Notes: generated by a model not told the origin, from the letters alone. A stretch of 43,139 bases of DNA from Candidatus Chloroploca mongolica (GCF_004762035.2 NZ_SIJK02000042.1:1-43139), one strand, 5' to 3'. Numbered from the stretch's first letter, positions 25,818 to 34,794 are shown. Numbers and translations: made by a program.

Positions 25818-25852
25818 AAGCTCTGGCCTGTATGACAGGCCAGAGCTTTTTT
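25818..25852 (+). terminator. Rho-independent terminator after acpP
   Basis: AAGCTCTGGCCTGT (25818-25831) and ACAGGCCAGAGCTT (25835-25848) form a perfect 14-bp stem with an ATG loop, followed by a T-run to 25852. It closes the fabG-acpP run and sits before the convergent cupin gene. Confidence 0.93.
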
Positions 25853-25930
25853 ACAAGCTAATCGTACGCTGGCCCCAGGTCAGGGCCGATTGGTTCCAGT
25901 CAAACTGAATGAGCCTGTCCTGATGGCGCT

Positions 25931-26263
25931 TTAATCACCATCAGCCGCCAGATACTCTGCTCGTGGTGGAACAAACGTATCAATAACCAGAGCATCTTCC
26001 AGGGCCCAGACGGCATGGGGTGTGTTGCCAGGCACGGCAACCGCTTCACCGGGTCCAGCTTCGGTGATAGTATCACCGGCCTGGAAACGTAACCGCCCGC
26101 GTACGACATAGCTAATCTGCTCTTGTGGGTGCTGATGTACCGGGACAGTACTCCCTACTTCGAGCGCAACCTCCATCAGATATGCCTGATCGGTCGCAAG
26201 CAGACGATGACGCCGTACACCAGGAAAGACTTCCAACCAGTTTGCACTCGGTCCTTTCATCAT
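25931..26263 (-). CDS. Small single-domain cupin protein
   Basis: A 110-residue protein with both cupin motifs: VPVHQHPQEQISYVVRGRLRF (metal-binding HxH and Glu) and PGEAVAVPGNTPHAV (final His). Such proteins bind a metal and may be dioxygenases, isomerases or sensors; nothing more specific is visible. The start at 26263 is preferred because GGAG precedes it; an in-frame ATG at 26278 has none. Confidence 0.85.
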   Translation of the reverse strand: MMKGPSANWLEVFPGVRRHRLLATDQAYLMEVALEVGSTVPVHQHPQEQISYVVRGRLRFQAGDTITEAGPGEAVAVPGNTPHAVWALEDALVIDTFVPPRAEYLAADGD

Positions 26264-26328
26264 TGGTTCATACTCCATCTACACTTGCACCTACACCGTA
26301 TACCATGGACCGTTGAGGATGGCGCATA

Positions 26329-26395
26329 GTCGTCCTGAGTGAAGCAATGGGTCATAGCGGTGGAAACCAGCCGAGATGCTCCGCTCAGCATGACC
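26329..26395. repeat. Degenerate dispersed inverted repeat
   Basis: GTCGTCCTGAGTGAAGC (from 26329) and GAGATGCTCCGCTCAGCATGAC (to 26394) are imperfect inverted copies. The sequence type (TCATCCTGAGCGAAGC... with GCTCAGGATGAC) is a familiar intergenic palindrome in several phyla, including Chloroflexi. Nothing else is visible in the gene-free 26264-26505 except the promoter at 26428. Confidence 0.5.
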
Positions 26396-26427
26396 ATACA
26401 GTACCTTCAAGCGTCATTGGTATTATA

Positions 26428-26455
26428 TTGGGCCTGCACAACCCACATGTATGAT
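26428..26455 (+). promoter_or_regulatory. Possible promoter of the lactonase gene
   Basis: TTGGGC (26428-26433), 16 bases, TATGAT (26450-26455). The start point near 26462 leaves a 44-base leader. Confidence 0.4.
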
Positions 26456-26505
26456 AACACGGTCGCAACACCTTCAGGGGTGGTACCCCGCTAAGGAGTA
26501 CAAGA

Positions 26506-27567
26506 ATGGCATCAGAACAGGTCTTGTTGCTCGCAGGTAGCTATGCTGCAGCTGATCAGCCCGGGATCTATCTCTTCGCACTTACCAGCGCAACAGGAGA
26601 ACTGACCCCACTGGGAGCGTGTGCCGGGGTGACAAATCCCTCGTTTCTCGCCTTACACCCTGAGGGCGACCTTGTGCTGGCAACAAGTGAGACCGGGGCA
26701 GGCGATGGCAACCCGGGAGGGGTGACAACCCTGCGGCTTGATCGGGCCACACAGACCCTGACGATCCTCGGATGGCAACGCTCGGGGGGCGATTGGCCGT
26801 GCCATATCACGCTGGATCCGCGTGGGACATGGGCGGTTGTTGCCAACTATGGAGGGGGCAGCCTTGGCCTCTTGCCCATCACCGCCGAAGGCGTCCTGGG
26901 GCCGCTGCGTGATGTAGCGCAACACGAGGGGCGCAGTGTTGATCCTGAGCGGCAACAACATCCGCATCCACATGCCAGCACCGTGAGTGCGGATGGACGT
27001 TTTGTCATTGCGACTGATCTCGGGATCGATCAGCTACGGATCTATACACTTGACACAACGCACGGATGCCTCACACCGCACAACCATACACTAGCCCGTC
27101 GCGGAGCTGGCCCACGGCACCTTTGCTGGCACCCGAACGGGCGCGTCCTCTATGTCGCGAATGAACTGGACAATACCATTGCCGTCTACGGGTATGATCC
27201 AGGCAGAGGCACCCTGGTTGAGCGCCAGATTATCAGCACGCTTTCGGTCAAGACAGGCGCAAACCGGGTTGCGGATCTTCACCTCGACAAGCAAGCCTCG
27301 CGACTGTATGTTTCAAACCGGGGCGACAACACCATTGCCATCTTTACGGTCGAACGTGACGGTAGTTTGCAGCTAGCCACAGTCAAGCCATGCGGCGGCA
27401 ACTGGCCCCGCAACTTCACGCTAAGCCCAGACGGCAACTTTCTCATCGTTGCCAACCAGTACAGCGGCGAGCTTGTGGTGCTACCAGTACGAGAGCATGA
27501 CGAAGCTCTCGGAGAGCCGATTGCGCGGGCCAAGGTACCCCAGGTAGCGTGCGTAATCGTAGCTTAG
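26506..27567 (+). CDS. Lactonase with seven-bladed beta-propeller (Pgl/YbhE-like)
   Basis: A 353-residue protein of the lactonase family that includes 6-phosphogluconolactonase YbhE. Repeats of the type GELTPLGACAGVTNPSFLALHPEG, WAVVANYGGGSLGLLPI, HPHASTVSADGRFVIATDLG, RHLCWHPNGRVLYVANELDNTIAVY and NWPRNFTLSPDGNFLIVANQYSGELVV mark the blades. AAGGAG precedes the ATG. A role in the oxidative pentose-phosphate pathway is likely but not proven. The 3' end overlaps the convergent FtsB-like gene by four bases. Confidence 0.88.
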   Translation: MASEQVLLLAGSYAAADQPGIYLFALTSATGELTPLGACAGVTNPSFLALHPEGDLVLATSETGAGDGNPGGVTTLRLDRATQTLTILGWQRSGGDWPCHITLDPRGTWAVVANYGGGSLGLLPITAEGVLGPLRDVAQHEGRSVDPERQQHPHPHASTVSADGRFVIATDLGIDQLRIYTLDTTHGCLTPHNHTLARRGAGPRHLCWHPNGRVLYVANELDNTIAVYGYDPGRGTLVERQIISTLSVKTGANRVADLHLDKQASRLYVSNRGDNTIAIFTVERDGSLQLATVKPCGGNWPRNFTLSPDGNFLIVANQYSGELVVLPVREHDEALGEPIARAKVPQVACVIVA

Positions 27568-28073
27568 GATGCCGCCGGGAAGAAAGCCTCCCACCACAGG
27601 CGCCAGTTTTCACGACGCACCGTTTCTGAGAGGACAGAAGGTTCAGGTGCTTCTGAGACTGGATCATCGGCAGGCACAGGGGTAACAAGGCGCGGTAAAA
27701 TGACCGTATCTTGGGGATAGGCATAGCTCAGGTGATCGCGGGCGGCTCGCTCCACATACACATCAGACTCAGTAAACGCAACGGCTCCTTCGAGCCGTGC
27801 GTTTTCGACATGGATCAGCTGAAGCTCAGCCTCACTTTCGATGCGCTGTGCTTCAAGGCGCCCACTCTGCATCACCTGACCGACAAAATTGACGATGAGC
27901 AAGGCAATGAAGGTCATCATCACCAGTGCGAGGCCAACCGTGAGCGCACTTTTGCCACTCAGGTGCAACATGCCAAGCATCGAGTCAGCGCGTAGGCGGA
28001 AGCCTGTCGCTTGGCGTCGTACGCGCGGACGGGCAAAGAGGCGCCGACGCGCATGCTGTAACCGTCGCTTCAT
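27564..28073 (-). CDS. FtsB/DivIC-like septum formation initiator protein
   Basis: A 169-residue bitopic membrane protein. The N terminus is very basic (MKRRLQHARRRLFARPRVRRQ), then one membrane helix (SALTVGLALVMMTFIALLIVNF), a coiled coil (ESEAELQLIHVENARLEGAV) and the FtsB-like VERAARDHLSYAYPQDTVIL block. Such proteins link FtsQ and FtsL at the division site. AGGACG precedes the ATG. It begins 7 bases after the bactofilin stop, so the two shape and division genes are co-transcribed. Confidence 0.8.
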   Translation of the reverse strand: MKRRLQHARRRLFARPRVRRQATGFRLRADSMLGMLHLSGKSALTVGLALVMMTFIALLIVNFVGQVMQSGRLEAQRIESEAELQLIHVENARLEGAVAFTESDVYVERAARDHLSYAYPQDTVILPRLVTPVPADDPVSEAPEPSVLSETVRRENWRLWWEAFFPAAS

Positions 28074-28080
28074 CCACGTC

Positions 28081-28494
28081 CTATGTTTCGCTTGGGCGCG
28101 GCGCTTCGAGCATCAATGGCTCATCAATATTGCTGACCATCGAACTCTGCCCACGGAAGAGACCGCCGGGTTCAATATGCAACGCACCTGCAGTAATATC
28201 ACCCCAGACTTTACCCGTTGGTGAGATCTCGAGTTGCTCGATCACCGTAATTTCGCCCTTAACGGCACCTGAGACGTGAACGTTTTGCGCTTTAATCATC
28301 GCCACAACCCGCCCGGTCTCACCAACGATCAAGTTACCCAGGATCTCGACATCACCCTCAACCGAGCCATCGATACGCACATTGCCATCAGAGGTAAGCG
28401 TACCCTGAAAACGGGTATTGGCACCGATAATGGTTTCGGGCTTACTATTCATTGTTGACGGCGTCGACTGATTTTTTTTCGAACTGCCAAACAT
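28081..28494 (-). CDS. Bactofilin
   Basis: A 137-residue cytoskeletal protein (DUF583 family). The central right-handed beta-helix is visible from TIIGANTRFQGTLTSDGNVRIDGSVEGDVEILGNLIVGETG through VKGEITVIEQLEISPTGKVWGDITAG. It polymerises without nucleotide at the membrane. The start at 28494 (MFGSSKKNQ) follows AGGAGG; the upstream in-frame ATG is not needed. A promoter lies about 107 bases upstream. Confidence 0.92.
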   Translation of the reverse strand: MFGSSKKNQSTPSTMNSKPETIIGANTRFQGTLTSDGNVRIDGSVEGDVEILGNLIVGETGRVVAMIKAQNVHVSGAVKGEITVIEQLEISPTGKVWGDITAGALHIEPGGLFRGQSSMVSNIDEPLMLEAPRPSET

Positions 28495-28607
28495 AATAGA
28501 CGGAACCTCCTCGCTGGTGCTACATACACTCGTCACCTATGCTTCGGGGATACGATCAGCACTGAGGGCAATGAGGATTTGCAGATCAATGGTATGCAGC
28601 GTGATCC

Positions 28608-28636
28608 ATTATAATCTACCTGGCTTTAACCGGCAA
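28608..28636 (-). promoter_or_regulatory. Promoter of bactofilin-FtsB-like genes
   Basis: Minus strand TTGCCG (28636-28631), 17-base spacer, perfect TATAAT (28613-28608). It leaves a leader of about 107 bases. Confidence 0.75.
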
Positions 28637-28660
28637 CTCAATTACGTCTGATGCATCGCC

Positions 28661-29290
28661 CTATGGGGCAAGACGAACGATCTGCCAACCCTGAGCCATG
28701 CGTTGATAGAGGATCCGGTCGTGCAAGCGACTCGGACGGCCTTGCCAAAATTCCAACTGATCGGGGGTGACTCGATAGCCACCCCAGAAGGAAGGGCGTG
28801 GCGGATCTTGGGTGTGGAATTGTTGAGCCACCGCATTGAAACGGGCATCAAGTTCAGCGCGATCAGCGACTACCTGGCTCTGGGGTGAAGCCCAGGCCCC
28901 GAGGCGCGCAGCAAGGGGCCGTTCGGCGAAATAAGCATCTGATTCAGCAGCGTCAAGACGGGTGACCGTGCCTTCGATCCGAATTTGGCGCTCGAGGTCA
29001 GTCCAGTAAAAGATGAGTGCGGCCAGACCGGAAGCATCGAGGGCCTGTGCTTTACGACTGGCATAATTGGTAAAAAAGGTAAAACCAGCCTGATCAAAGC
29101 TTTTCATCAAGACAATGCGCGCCGAGGGGCGACCATCACGATCAACCGTCGCCAACGTCATCGCATTTGGTTCACGGAGACCTGAGGCAATGGCATCATC
29201 GAACCAGCGTTGGAACTGCATGATTGGATCAGCCGCAACTTCATGTTCGGCTAACCCACGCAGGGTATACTCTTTACGTAGCTCTTGCAT
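28661..29290 (-). CDS. pdxH: Pyridoxamine 5'-phosphate oxidase
   Basis: A 209-residue FMN enzyme that makes pyridoxal 5'-phosphate, the cofactor of HemL and the aminotransferases here. It begins [23 protein letters not shown] and shows [42 protein letters not shown] and [22 protein letters not shown] with the C-terminal [10 protein letters not shown]. All are standard PdxH blocks. No ribosome site is obvious. Confidence 0.96.
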   Translation of the reverse strand: MQELRKEYTLRGLAEHEVAADPIMQFQRWFDDAIASGLREPNAMTLATVDRDGRPSARIVLMKSFDQAGFTFFTNYASRKAQALDASGLAALIFYWTDLERQIRIEGTVTRLDAAESDAYFAERPLAARLGAWASPQSQVVADRAELDARFNAVAQQFHTQDPPRPSFWGGYRVTPDQLEFWQGRPSRLHDRILYQRMAQGWQIVRLAP

Positions 29291-29310
29291 CGGTAAAAAC
29301 CCGTGGTTAT

Positions 29311-29333
29311 GAGATTTCTGGGGCCGCAGACGC
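29311..29333 (-). repeat. Partial GC-rich module related to the composite elements
   Basis: The minus strand reads GTCTGCGGCCCCAGAAATC, close to the module of element copy 1 at 14391 (GTCTGCGGCCCCCAAGAAG). No long hairpin is attached here. Confidence 0.4.
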
Positions 29334-29366
29334 TCTGCGTATTACGGTCGGGGCTGCCCCTTCCAT

Positions 29367-29395
29367 AGTATACCCCAGGATAATCCGAGTTGCAG
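29367..29395 (-). promoter_or_regulatory. Possible pdxH promoter
   Basis: Minus strand CTGCAA (29395-29390), 17 bases, TATACT (29372-29367). Its -35 bases are the same six used in reverse by the plus-strand promoter at 29390-29418. Confidence 0.45.
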
Positions 29396-29418
29396 AGGGC
29401 GCGTGGCTGCCGTACAAT
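29390..29418 (+). promoter_or_regulatory. Promoter of the GT4 gene
   Basis: TTGCAG (29390-29395), 17-base spacer, TACAAT (29413-29418). Start near 29425, leader about 43 bases. Confidence 0.6.
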
Positions 29419-29467
29419 GGCGCGGCGCTATGCGAGCGCTCTATAGTAGGAATCGTGATAGCCTGTT

Positions 29468-30682
29468 ATGCTGCAGACCATTCTTATGCTTGCCTCGACG
29501 AGTTTCTTCTCAGATTATGGCAACCATGTGCGCATCTGGGAAGAGGTACGGGCCATTCAACGCCGCGGCCATCGGGTAATCCTGGCAACCTATCATAACG
29601 GCGATAATATGCCCGGGCTTGATATTCGACGTTCGTGGGATGTGCCCTGGATCAAACGCGCCGTGGTCGGTTCTTCGCGCCACAAACTCTATCTTGATGT
29701 TGGTCTGGCCTGGCGCGCACTGCGGGTGGCTTTCCAAGAGCGTCCGACCATTATTCACGCCCATACACACGAGGCTGCCGCGCTTGGCTTGCCCCTGCAG
29801 CGGCTGTTGAAGGTTCCGCTGATCCTCGATTATCAGGGGAGCATGACCAGTGAGATGCTCGATCACGGCTTTTTACGGAAGACGAGCCCCCTCTATCTGC
29901 CACTCGTACGGCTCGAACGACTGCTTGATCAACAGGCTGATGCCGTCCTGACCTCCACCCATAATGCGGCTGAACTGTTGCGGCGCGATGGGAGCCTGAC
30001 CGACGACCGGTTGCATGCCGTTCCTGATGGGGTTGACACCGAGCGATTTCGCCCCTACGATCATTCGTCGGCCTGGGCTGCTCAACGGCATGAGTTACGG
30101 CAACAACTGGGCATTCCCGACGGGCGACGGATTGTGGTCTATATTGGACTGCTTGCCCCCTATCAAGGAACGAACGTCTTGATTGATGCCGCACGCCTCC
30201 TCGTTGCCCGTCGTCCCGATGTTCATTTTTTGATTATGGGCCATCCTGATCCGCAGAGTTACCGTCGTTACGCGGCGAGTCTGGGCATCGAGCACCACGT
30301 CACCTTGCCTGGACGGATTATCTACCGTGATCTGCACAGCTACCTGGCCCTTGGTGAGCTTGCCGTGGCACCCAAGATGAGTCTGACCGAAGGCAATGGC
30401 AAGATCGCAAACTATATGGCAATGGGCCTGCCAACCGTTGCATTTGAGACACCGGTCGCTCGCGAAATCCTGGCCGACACAGGCATCTATGCGCGCCACG
30501 GCAGCGCCGAAGATCTGGGGGTCAAGCTTGAACGATTGCTTGATGAGCCAGAGCTTGCTGCCAGGCTTGGCCAGGCGGCCCGTGAACGTGCCGTGGCGGC
30601 ATTGTCCTGGGATCGCGCCGCCCAGCAGATCGAAGCAATCTACGCCAAGGTGCAAGCGTCGCGCACAACGAAACTGGTATAA
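29468..30682 (+). CDS. Glycosyltransferase family 4 protein
   Basis: A 404-residue GT-B fold glycosyltransferase. The N-terminal acceptor domain has ASTSFFSDYGNHVRIWEEVRAIQRRGHRV; the middle has TSTHNAAELLRR...AVPDGVDTERFRP. The C-terminal donor domain shows VVYIGLLAPYQGTNVLIDA, LIMGHPDP and the E-x7-E region KMSLTEGNGKIANYMAMGLPTVAFE. It transfers a sugar from a nucleotide donor, likely to an envelope glycan or lipid. The acceptor is unknown. Confidence 0.88.
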   Translation: MLQTILMLASTSFFSDYGNHVRIWEEVRAIQRRGHRVILATYHNGDNMPGLDIRRSWDVPWIKRAVVGSSRHKLYLDVGLAWRALRVAFQERPTIIHAHTHEAAALGLPLQRLLKVPLILDYQGSMTSEMLDHGFLRKTSPLYLPLVRLERLLDQQADAVLTSTHNAAELLRRDGSLTDDRLHAVPDGVDTERFRPYDHSSAWAAQRHELRQQLGIPDGRRIVVYIGLLAPYQGTNVLIDAARLLVARRPDVHFLIMGHPDPQSYRRYAASLGIEHHVTLPGRIIYRDLHSYLALGELAVAPKMSLTEGNGKIANYMAMGLPTVAFETPVAREILADTGIYARHGSAEDLGVKLERLLDEPELAARLGQAARERAVAALSWDRAAQQIEAIYAKVQASRTTKLV

Positions 30683-30683
30683 T
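30675..30683 (+). promoter_or_regulatory. Extended -10 before the TaqI-like domain gene
   Basis: TGGTATAAT (30675-30683) overlaps the stop codon of the GT4 gene. Initiation near 30690 gives a leader of about 100 bases that contains the inverted repeat at 30701-30766. Confidence 0.45.
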
Positions 30684-30700
30684 AGAATCATCCCAACGGG

Positions 30701-30766
30701 TTTGTAAAAGTGTTTGTGTGCTTGCTTACGGCTACGCTGCGCGCAACCACACAGCACCTTTACAAA
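30701..30766. repeat. Imperfect inverted repeat, degenerate hairpin-family member
   Basis: TTTGTAAAAGTGTTTGTGTG (30701-30720) pairs imperfectly with the sequence ending TTTACAAA at 30766. The interior holds GCTACGCTG, the same nine bases found at the apex of the perfect hairpin at 32335-32377. Confidence 0.5.
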
Positions 30767-30792
30767 TGCTTTAAGAAGGCGATAGATCTGTT

Positions 30793-31680
30793 ATGCATGA
30801 TAAAACGTTACGTCACACGCCTGGCATAGAGCGCTTGTATCATGGGCTTGAGCCAGCGCTCGCAGCAAGCCTCAGTATCGACCGGGCCACACGGGATCGT
30901 CTGGTTATCTTTGATCCAGCGTCGGCACCGCTGCTGCGGCCTCTGATACGCGCTGAAGCGGTGTTGCCGTGGCGGGTTCGAGCAGAACAGCGCTGGATCA
31001 TCGCGATTCCAGCGTCACAGGCCACAACGATACACCAGTACACGGCGCTGGCGCGTCATCTGGATAGCCTGACGCCGCCACGAGAAGAGGCAGGCGCGGC
31101 GCCCCCCTGGTGGATTCTTCCTGATGAGGCCGTACGTCCAGTTGCGGCACCACGCATTCTTGTGCATGAGGATAAGGCAACCGTTGCCTGGGATGACACG
31201 ACGGCCCTGATCGCCGGGCCGACCCAGATCATCGCGGATGCCGACCCCTTCTGGCTGGCATGGATCGGATCGGCAACCGGGCAGGCTGCGCTGCGCAAGG
31301 GAATCTCGCTGGCAGCATTGCAGATTCCCGAGGTACCAGGGCCAACCCAGGGCAACCTTGCGGGTCTCGCCCTTGAAGCAGCACATCTCGCCTCACAGAT
31401 TGATGAATTAGAAGAGGCCGTCTTGCGGCGCATCCTGGCCGACTTTGGCCCACCGGGGCGACAACCAGGCCCGCGTTTGCTTCGCTGGTGGCTGCTCGAT
31501 TTTGAGCACTTGCACGAGGCGGTGCTTGATGAATTGAGAAATGACATCCCCGAGCGCTACCGGCCTACGTGGGAACAGATCCATCATGACCAGCGGACAA
31601 CGCACGAAAAGGCGAGCGCACGCCTTGGCACGATCATTGAGGCCATCAATACCCAGGTAGCTGCGCTAGTCGAGAGCTAA
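30793..31680 (+). CDS. Orphan TaqI-like specificity-domain protein
   Basis: A 295-residue soluble protein without methyltransferase or nuclease motifs. LLRPLIRAEAVLPWRVRAEQRWIIAIP followed by TALARHLDSLTPPREE and, later, PRILVHEDKATVAWDDTTALIAGPTQII, FWLAWIGSATGQAAL resemble the target-recognition (TaqI C-terminal) domain of type IIG restriction-modification enzymes. In that family the domain is normally fused behind an N6-adenine methyltransferase; none is in this window. It may be a remnant or a DNA-binding protein reused for something else. The ribosome site is weak (AGAAGG at long spacing). Confidence 0.6.
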   Translation: MHDKTLRHTPGIERLYHGLEPALAASLSIDRATRDRLVIFDPASAPLLRPLIRAEAVLPWRVRAEQRWIIAIPASQATTIHQYTALARHLDSLTPPREEAGAAPPWWILPDEAVRPVAAPRILVHEDKATVAWDDTTALIAGPTQIIADADPFWLAWIGSATGQAALRKGISLAALQIPEVPGPTQGNLAGLALEAAHLASQIDELEEAVLRRILADFGPPGRQPGPRLLRWWLLDFEHLHEAVLDELRNDIPERYRPTWEQIHHDQRTTHEKASARLGTIIEAINTQVAALVES

Positions 31681-31698
31681 GCGCCATACCTTGCAAAT

Positions 31699-31741
31699 AA
31701 AACCTTTTTTTGACGCAAAGGCGCAAAGGCGCAAAGGTTTT
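31699..31741. repeat. CGCAAAGG tandem repeat flanked by inverted AAAACCTTT
   Basis: Three exact CGCAAAGG units lie at 31714-31737. AAAACCTTT (31699-31707) and AAAGGTTTT (31733-31741) flank or overlap them as inverted repeats. This dispersed motif is known from many bacterial genomes. Confidence 0.75.
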
Positions 31742-31796
31742 CGTGTAGGTGCGCTAACCCTGAGATGAATTGCGCAAAGACCAGATCCCGTAGCTA

Positions 31797-31805
31797 TGCT
31801 ATCAT
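31797..31805 (+). promoter_or_regulatory. Extended -10 promoter of the Rrf2-family gene
   Basis: TGCTATCAT at 31797-31805 with initiation near 31812, a 35-base leader. The nearest -35-like TTGCGC (31770) is too far for standard spacing. Confidence 0.4.
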
Positions 31806-31846
31806 AGAAAGAGCTACACGGAAAAATCGAGCCAAGAAGTGAGACA

Positions 31847-32287
31847 ATGCGTATTTCAAGCAAGGGTGATTATGGCCTGCGGGCACTCTTTGATCTGGCC
31901 CAGCAATATGGCAAAGGTCTTGTGCAGAGCGAAGAAATTGCCACCCGTCAGGGGATTCCGGTCAACTATTTGAATCAGTTACTGATCACGATGCGACGCG
32001 CCGGCTTGATCGAAAGCCTCCGCGGGCCACAGGGCGGCCATATGCTCGCACGTGCCCCTGAGACGATCAATCTCTTTGAGATCCTGACCGCGCTTGAAGG
32101 CCCACTGTTGCCTGATGAACCAACACGTGAGGATCTGGCGCCTACTATGCCTGAGGATCACGAAGTAGTGAGTGAAGTGTGGGTCGATCTACGCACGCGT
32201 ATGGAACGGATGCTCCGCGAAACGACGCTTGATGATCTCTGTCAGCGCAAGCGCCAGCGCACGGGCAATGTTATGTATTATATTTAG
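31847..32287 (+). CDS. Rrf2-family transcriptional regulator
   Basis: A 146-residue winged-helix regulator. The protein begins MRISSKGDYGLRALFDLAQQYG; QSEEIATRQGIPVNYLNQLLITMRRAGLIESLRGPQGGHMLAR is the DNA-binding domain and wing. IscR and NsrR ligate an iron-sulfur cluster through three cysteines after the wing; here that region has none, the only cysteine being near residue 134 (DDLCQRK). So it is a CymR/thiol or apo-type member rather than an Fe-S sensor. A hairpin terminator follows. The divergent or neighbouring hem genes are possible targets, which is inference. Confidence 0.9.
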   Translation: MRISSKGDYGLRALFDLAQQYGKGLVQSEEIATRQGIPVNYLNQLLITMRRAGLIESLRGPQGGHMLARAPETINLFEILTALEGPLLPDEPTREDLAPTMPEDHEVVSEVWVDLRTRMERMLRETTLDDLCQRKRQRTGNVMYYI

Positions 32288-32334
32288 CCTCCGGCTGGGG
32301 TTTTGGGGGCATAGCTCTGCCCAAGGAGTCTTTT

Positions 32335-32377
32335 GTGCCGTAAAAAAAGCCAGCTACGCTGGCTTTTTTTACGGCAC
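32335..32377. terminator. Long hairpin, copy 4: bidirectional terminator
   Basis: Arms 32335-32354 and 32358-32377 are perfectly complementary over 20 bp around TAC. The apex is GCCAGC-TAC-GCTGGC, and the stem contains seven A then seven T, so each strand shows a GC-rich hairpin plus T-run. It lies between the converging rrf2 gene and hemL. A second short hairpin (GCAGGC-GGAG-GCCTGC, 32392-32407) follows, as in the other composite elements. Confidence 0.85.
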
Positions 32378-32415
32378 AGAGCGAGGGCTTGGCAGGCGGA
32401 GGCCTGCGGTGCAAC

Positions 32416-33732
32416 CTAACCCTTCAAGACCTCGCGGGCGGCGTCGAGTGTACGTGCGACATCTTCGTCGGTGTGGGCGGCGCTGATGAAGCCCGCTTCG
32501 AATTGCGAGGGGGCCAGGTAGACACCGCGTTCGCACATTGCCCAAAAGAAACTGGCGTAACGGGCCGGATCGACCATCTGCTTGGCGTCGGCGTATGAAC
32601 GCACGTGAAGGCCGGGTTCTTTGAGGAAGTAGAAACCAAACATGGTGCCGACCTGGCCGACTTGCAAGGGAACGTCCAGTTCTTCACCGATCTTCCGCAT
32701 ACCGTCGGCGAGCGCCCGCGCCCGCTCCTCGGCCTGCGCAAAGGGGCTTGCCTGTTCATCACCGTGGGTGCCAAACGCGGTCTGCAACGTCGCCAGGCCC
32801 GCCGCCATCGCTAGCGGGTTGCCCGAGAGGGTGCCAGCCTGATACATCGGGCCAGCCGGCGCAACCTGCTGCATGATTTCGCGCCGCCCGGCATAGGCGC
32901 CGACCGGCAAGCCGCCCCCAATCACTTTGCCGAGACAGGTGAGATCCGGTTTCAGGCCCCAAAGGCCCTGGGCACCACCGGGGGCCACCCGGAAACCGGT
33001 CATTACTTCATCGAGGATCAGCAAGGCACCGTAGCTGTGGGCGAGTTCAATCAACCCTTCGAGGTAGCCCGGTTCGGGAAGGACAAAGCCCATGTTCGCC
33101 GCAATCGGCTCGACGATGATGGCGGCGATCGCGTTGCCCTGTTCGCGGAAGATCGCGGTGGCCGCCTCGAGATCGTTGTATTCGGCGGTCAGCGTGTTCG
33201 CCGCGGCGCCTGCGGTGACGCCAGGGCTATCAGGGAGGCCCAGCGTTACGACGCCTGAGCCAGCCTGAACGAGCAGCATATCGGCATGGCCATGATAGCA
33301 TCCGGTAAACTTGAGGAGCTTTTCGCGCCCGGTATAGGCGCGCGCCAGCCGCAAGGCGCTCATCGTCGCCTCGGTGCCCGAATTGACGAAGCGTACCTGC
33401 TCGATCCCTGGCATGAGCTTGATGACCTCTTCGGCAAGCTCGGTCTCCTGCTTGGTCGGGGCACCAAAACTTGTGCCGTGCGCCGCCTGCATGGCAATCG
33501 CTTTGACAACAACCGGGTGGGCATGGCCCAGCAAGAGCGGCCCCCACGAGAGTACATAGTCGAGGTAGCGATTACCATCAACATCGGTGAGCCATGGGCC
33601 CGCGCCGCTGGCAAAGAAGATCGGGGTGCCACCAACCCCGCGAAAGGCGCGTACGGGCGAATTGACTCCACCAGGAATCACCTGCTGCGCGGCGGCAAAG
33701 AGCTCTTGCGAGCGCGTGTAGCGTTCAGACAT
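32416..33732 (-). CDS. hemL: Glutamate-1-semialdehyde 2,1-aminomutase
   Basis: A 438-residue PLP enzyme that rearranges glutamate semialdehyde to 5-aminolevulinate. [22 protein letters not shown] opens it; [37 protein letters not shown] and [17 protein letters not shown] with the catalytic lysine follow. It starts two bases after hemE and ends the minus-strand hem run, next to the bidirectional terminator. Confidence 0.97.
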   Translation of the reverse strand: MSERYTRSQELFAAAQQVIPGGVNSPVRAFRGVGGTPIFFASGAGPWLTDVDGNRYLDYVLSWGPLLLGHAHPVVVKAIAMQAAHGTSFGAPTKQETELAEEVIKLMPGIEQVRFVNSGTEATMSALRLARAYTGREKLLKFTGCYHGHADMLLVQAGSGVVTLGLPDSPGVTAGAAANTLTAEYNDLEAATAIFREQGNAIAAIIVEPIAANMGFVLPEPGYLEGLIELAHSYGALLILDEVMTGFRVAPGGAQGLWGLKPDLTCLGKVIGGGLPVGAYAGRREIMQQVAPAGPMYQAGTLSGNPLAMAAGLATLQTAFGTHGDEQASPFAQAEERARALADGMRKIGEELDVPLQVGQVGTMFGFYFLKEPGLHVRSYADAKQMVDPARYASFFWAMCERGVYLAPSQFEAGFISAAHTDEDVARTLDAAREVLKG

Positions 33733-33734
33733 GA

Positions 33735-34775
33735 TCAGGCTTCTCCCGCATAACGATAGTTCTGCACAAACTCAACGAGGCGTGCGACGTGCTCTTCGGG
33801 GGTCTCGGTGATGATACCGTGACCAACATTGAAGATGTGGCCTGGACGGCCGGCGGCCTGATCGAGGATCGCTTTGGCTCGTCGCTCGATTTCAGGCCAG
33901 GGGGCATGCAGCGTCGTCGGGTCGAGATTGCCCTGGACGGCAACATCGTAGCCATACTGCGCCCATCCGTCGGCGAGCCTGATGCGCCAGTCAAGCCCAA
34001 GCACATCGGCCCCGGTCGCCCGCAGGAGGGGCAGCATGCCATTCATATCGGTGCCAAAATAGACGATCGGCACGCCGGTCGCTGCACGGGTTTCAGCGAC
34101 GGCCCGTTGCACATAGGGCAGCACATACTCGGCAAAATCGTCGGGGCTCAACGCGCCTGCCCACGAGTCAAAGATCTGCACCACATCGGCCCCAGCCCGA
34201 ACCTGCGCAATCAGATAGGCCACCACAAGATCGGTCAACTTCGTCATCAGCGTCTGCCACGAGGCCGGGTCGCGATACATCATAATCTTGGTACGCCGAT
34301 ACTCACGGCTGCCACCGCCCTCAATCGCATAGCTCGCCAGCGTAAAGGGGGCGCCACTGAAGCCAAAGAGCGCCGTTGTTTCGGGAAGCGCCGCCCGGAC
34401 GATCCGCAACGCTTCGAGGGTATACCCAGAAGCCGCCTCGGGCTCGTACGGTCGCAGCGCCGCAATATCAGCCGGTACCCGAATAGGATTATGGATAACG
34501 GGGCCTTCACCCTTCTCAAAAGTCAACTGCAAGCCCAACCCCTCGAGGGGGGGGAGAATATCGGCAAAAATAATTGAGGCGTCCATGCCAAACGCCTCGA
34601 TCGGCTGCAACGTCACCTCAGCAGCCACATCGGGTTGCTTGACCATCTGGAGAAAACCGTGGCGCTCGCGCACCGCCCGATAGACCGACATATAGCGTCC
34701 GGCTTGGCGCATCAGCCAGATTGGAGTGCGTTCGACCGGCTCACGCCGACACGCACGAATGAGTAGCCTGGTCAT
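33735..34775 (-). CDS. hemE: Uroporphyrinogen decarboxylase
   Basis: A 346-residue cytosolic enzyme that makes coproporphyrinogen III. The active-site [11 protein letters not shown] motif and the catalytic Asp in [14 protein letters not shown] are present, with [19 protein letters not shown] and the C-terminal [32 protein letters not shown] precedes the ATG. A 25-bp hairpin separates it from hemB upstream. Confidence 0.97.
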   Translation of the reverse strand: MTRLLIRACRREPVERTPIWLMRQAGRYMSVYRAVRERHGFLQMVKQPDVAAEVTLQPIEAFGMDASIIFADILPPLEGLGLQLTFEKGEGPVIHNPIRVPADIAALRPYEPEAASGYTLEALRIVRAALPETTALFGFSGAPFTLASYAIEGGGSREYRRTKIMMYRDPASWQTLMTKLTDLVVAYLIAQVRAGADVVQIFDSWAGALSPDDFAEYVLPYVQRAVAETRAATGVPIVYFGTDMNGMLPLLRATGADVLGLDWRIRLADGWAQYGYDVAVQGNLDPTTLHAPWPEIERRAKAILDQAAGRPGHIFNVGHGIITETPEEHVARLVEFVQNYRYAGEA

Positions 34776-34794
34776 GTGGTGTCCTTTATTTTTT

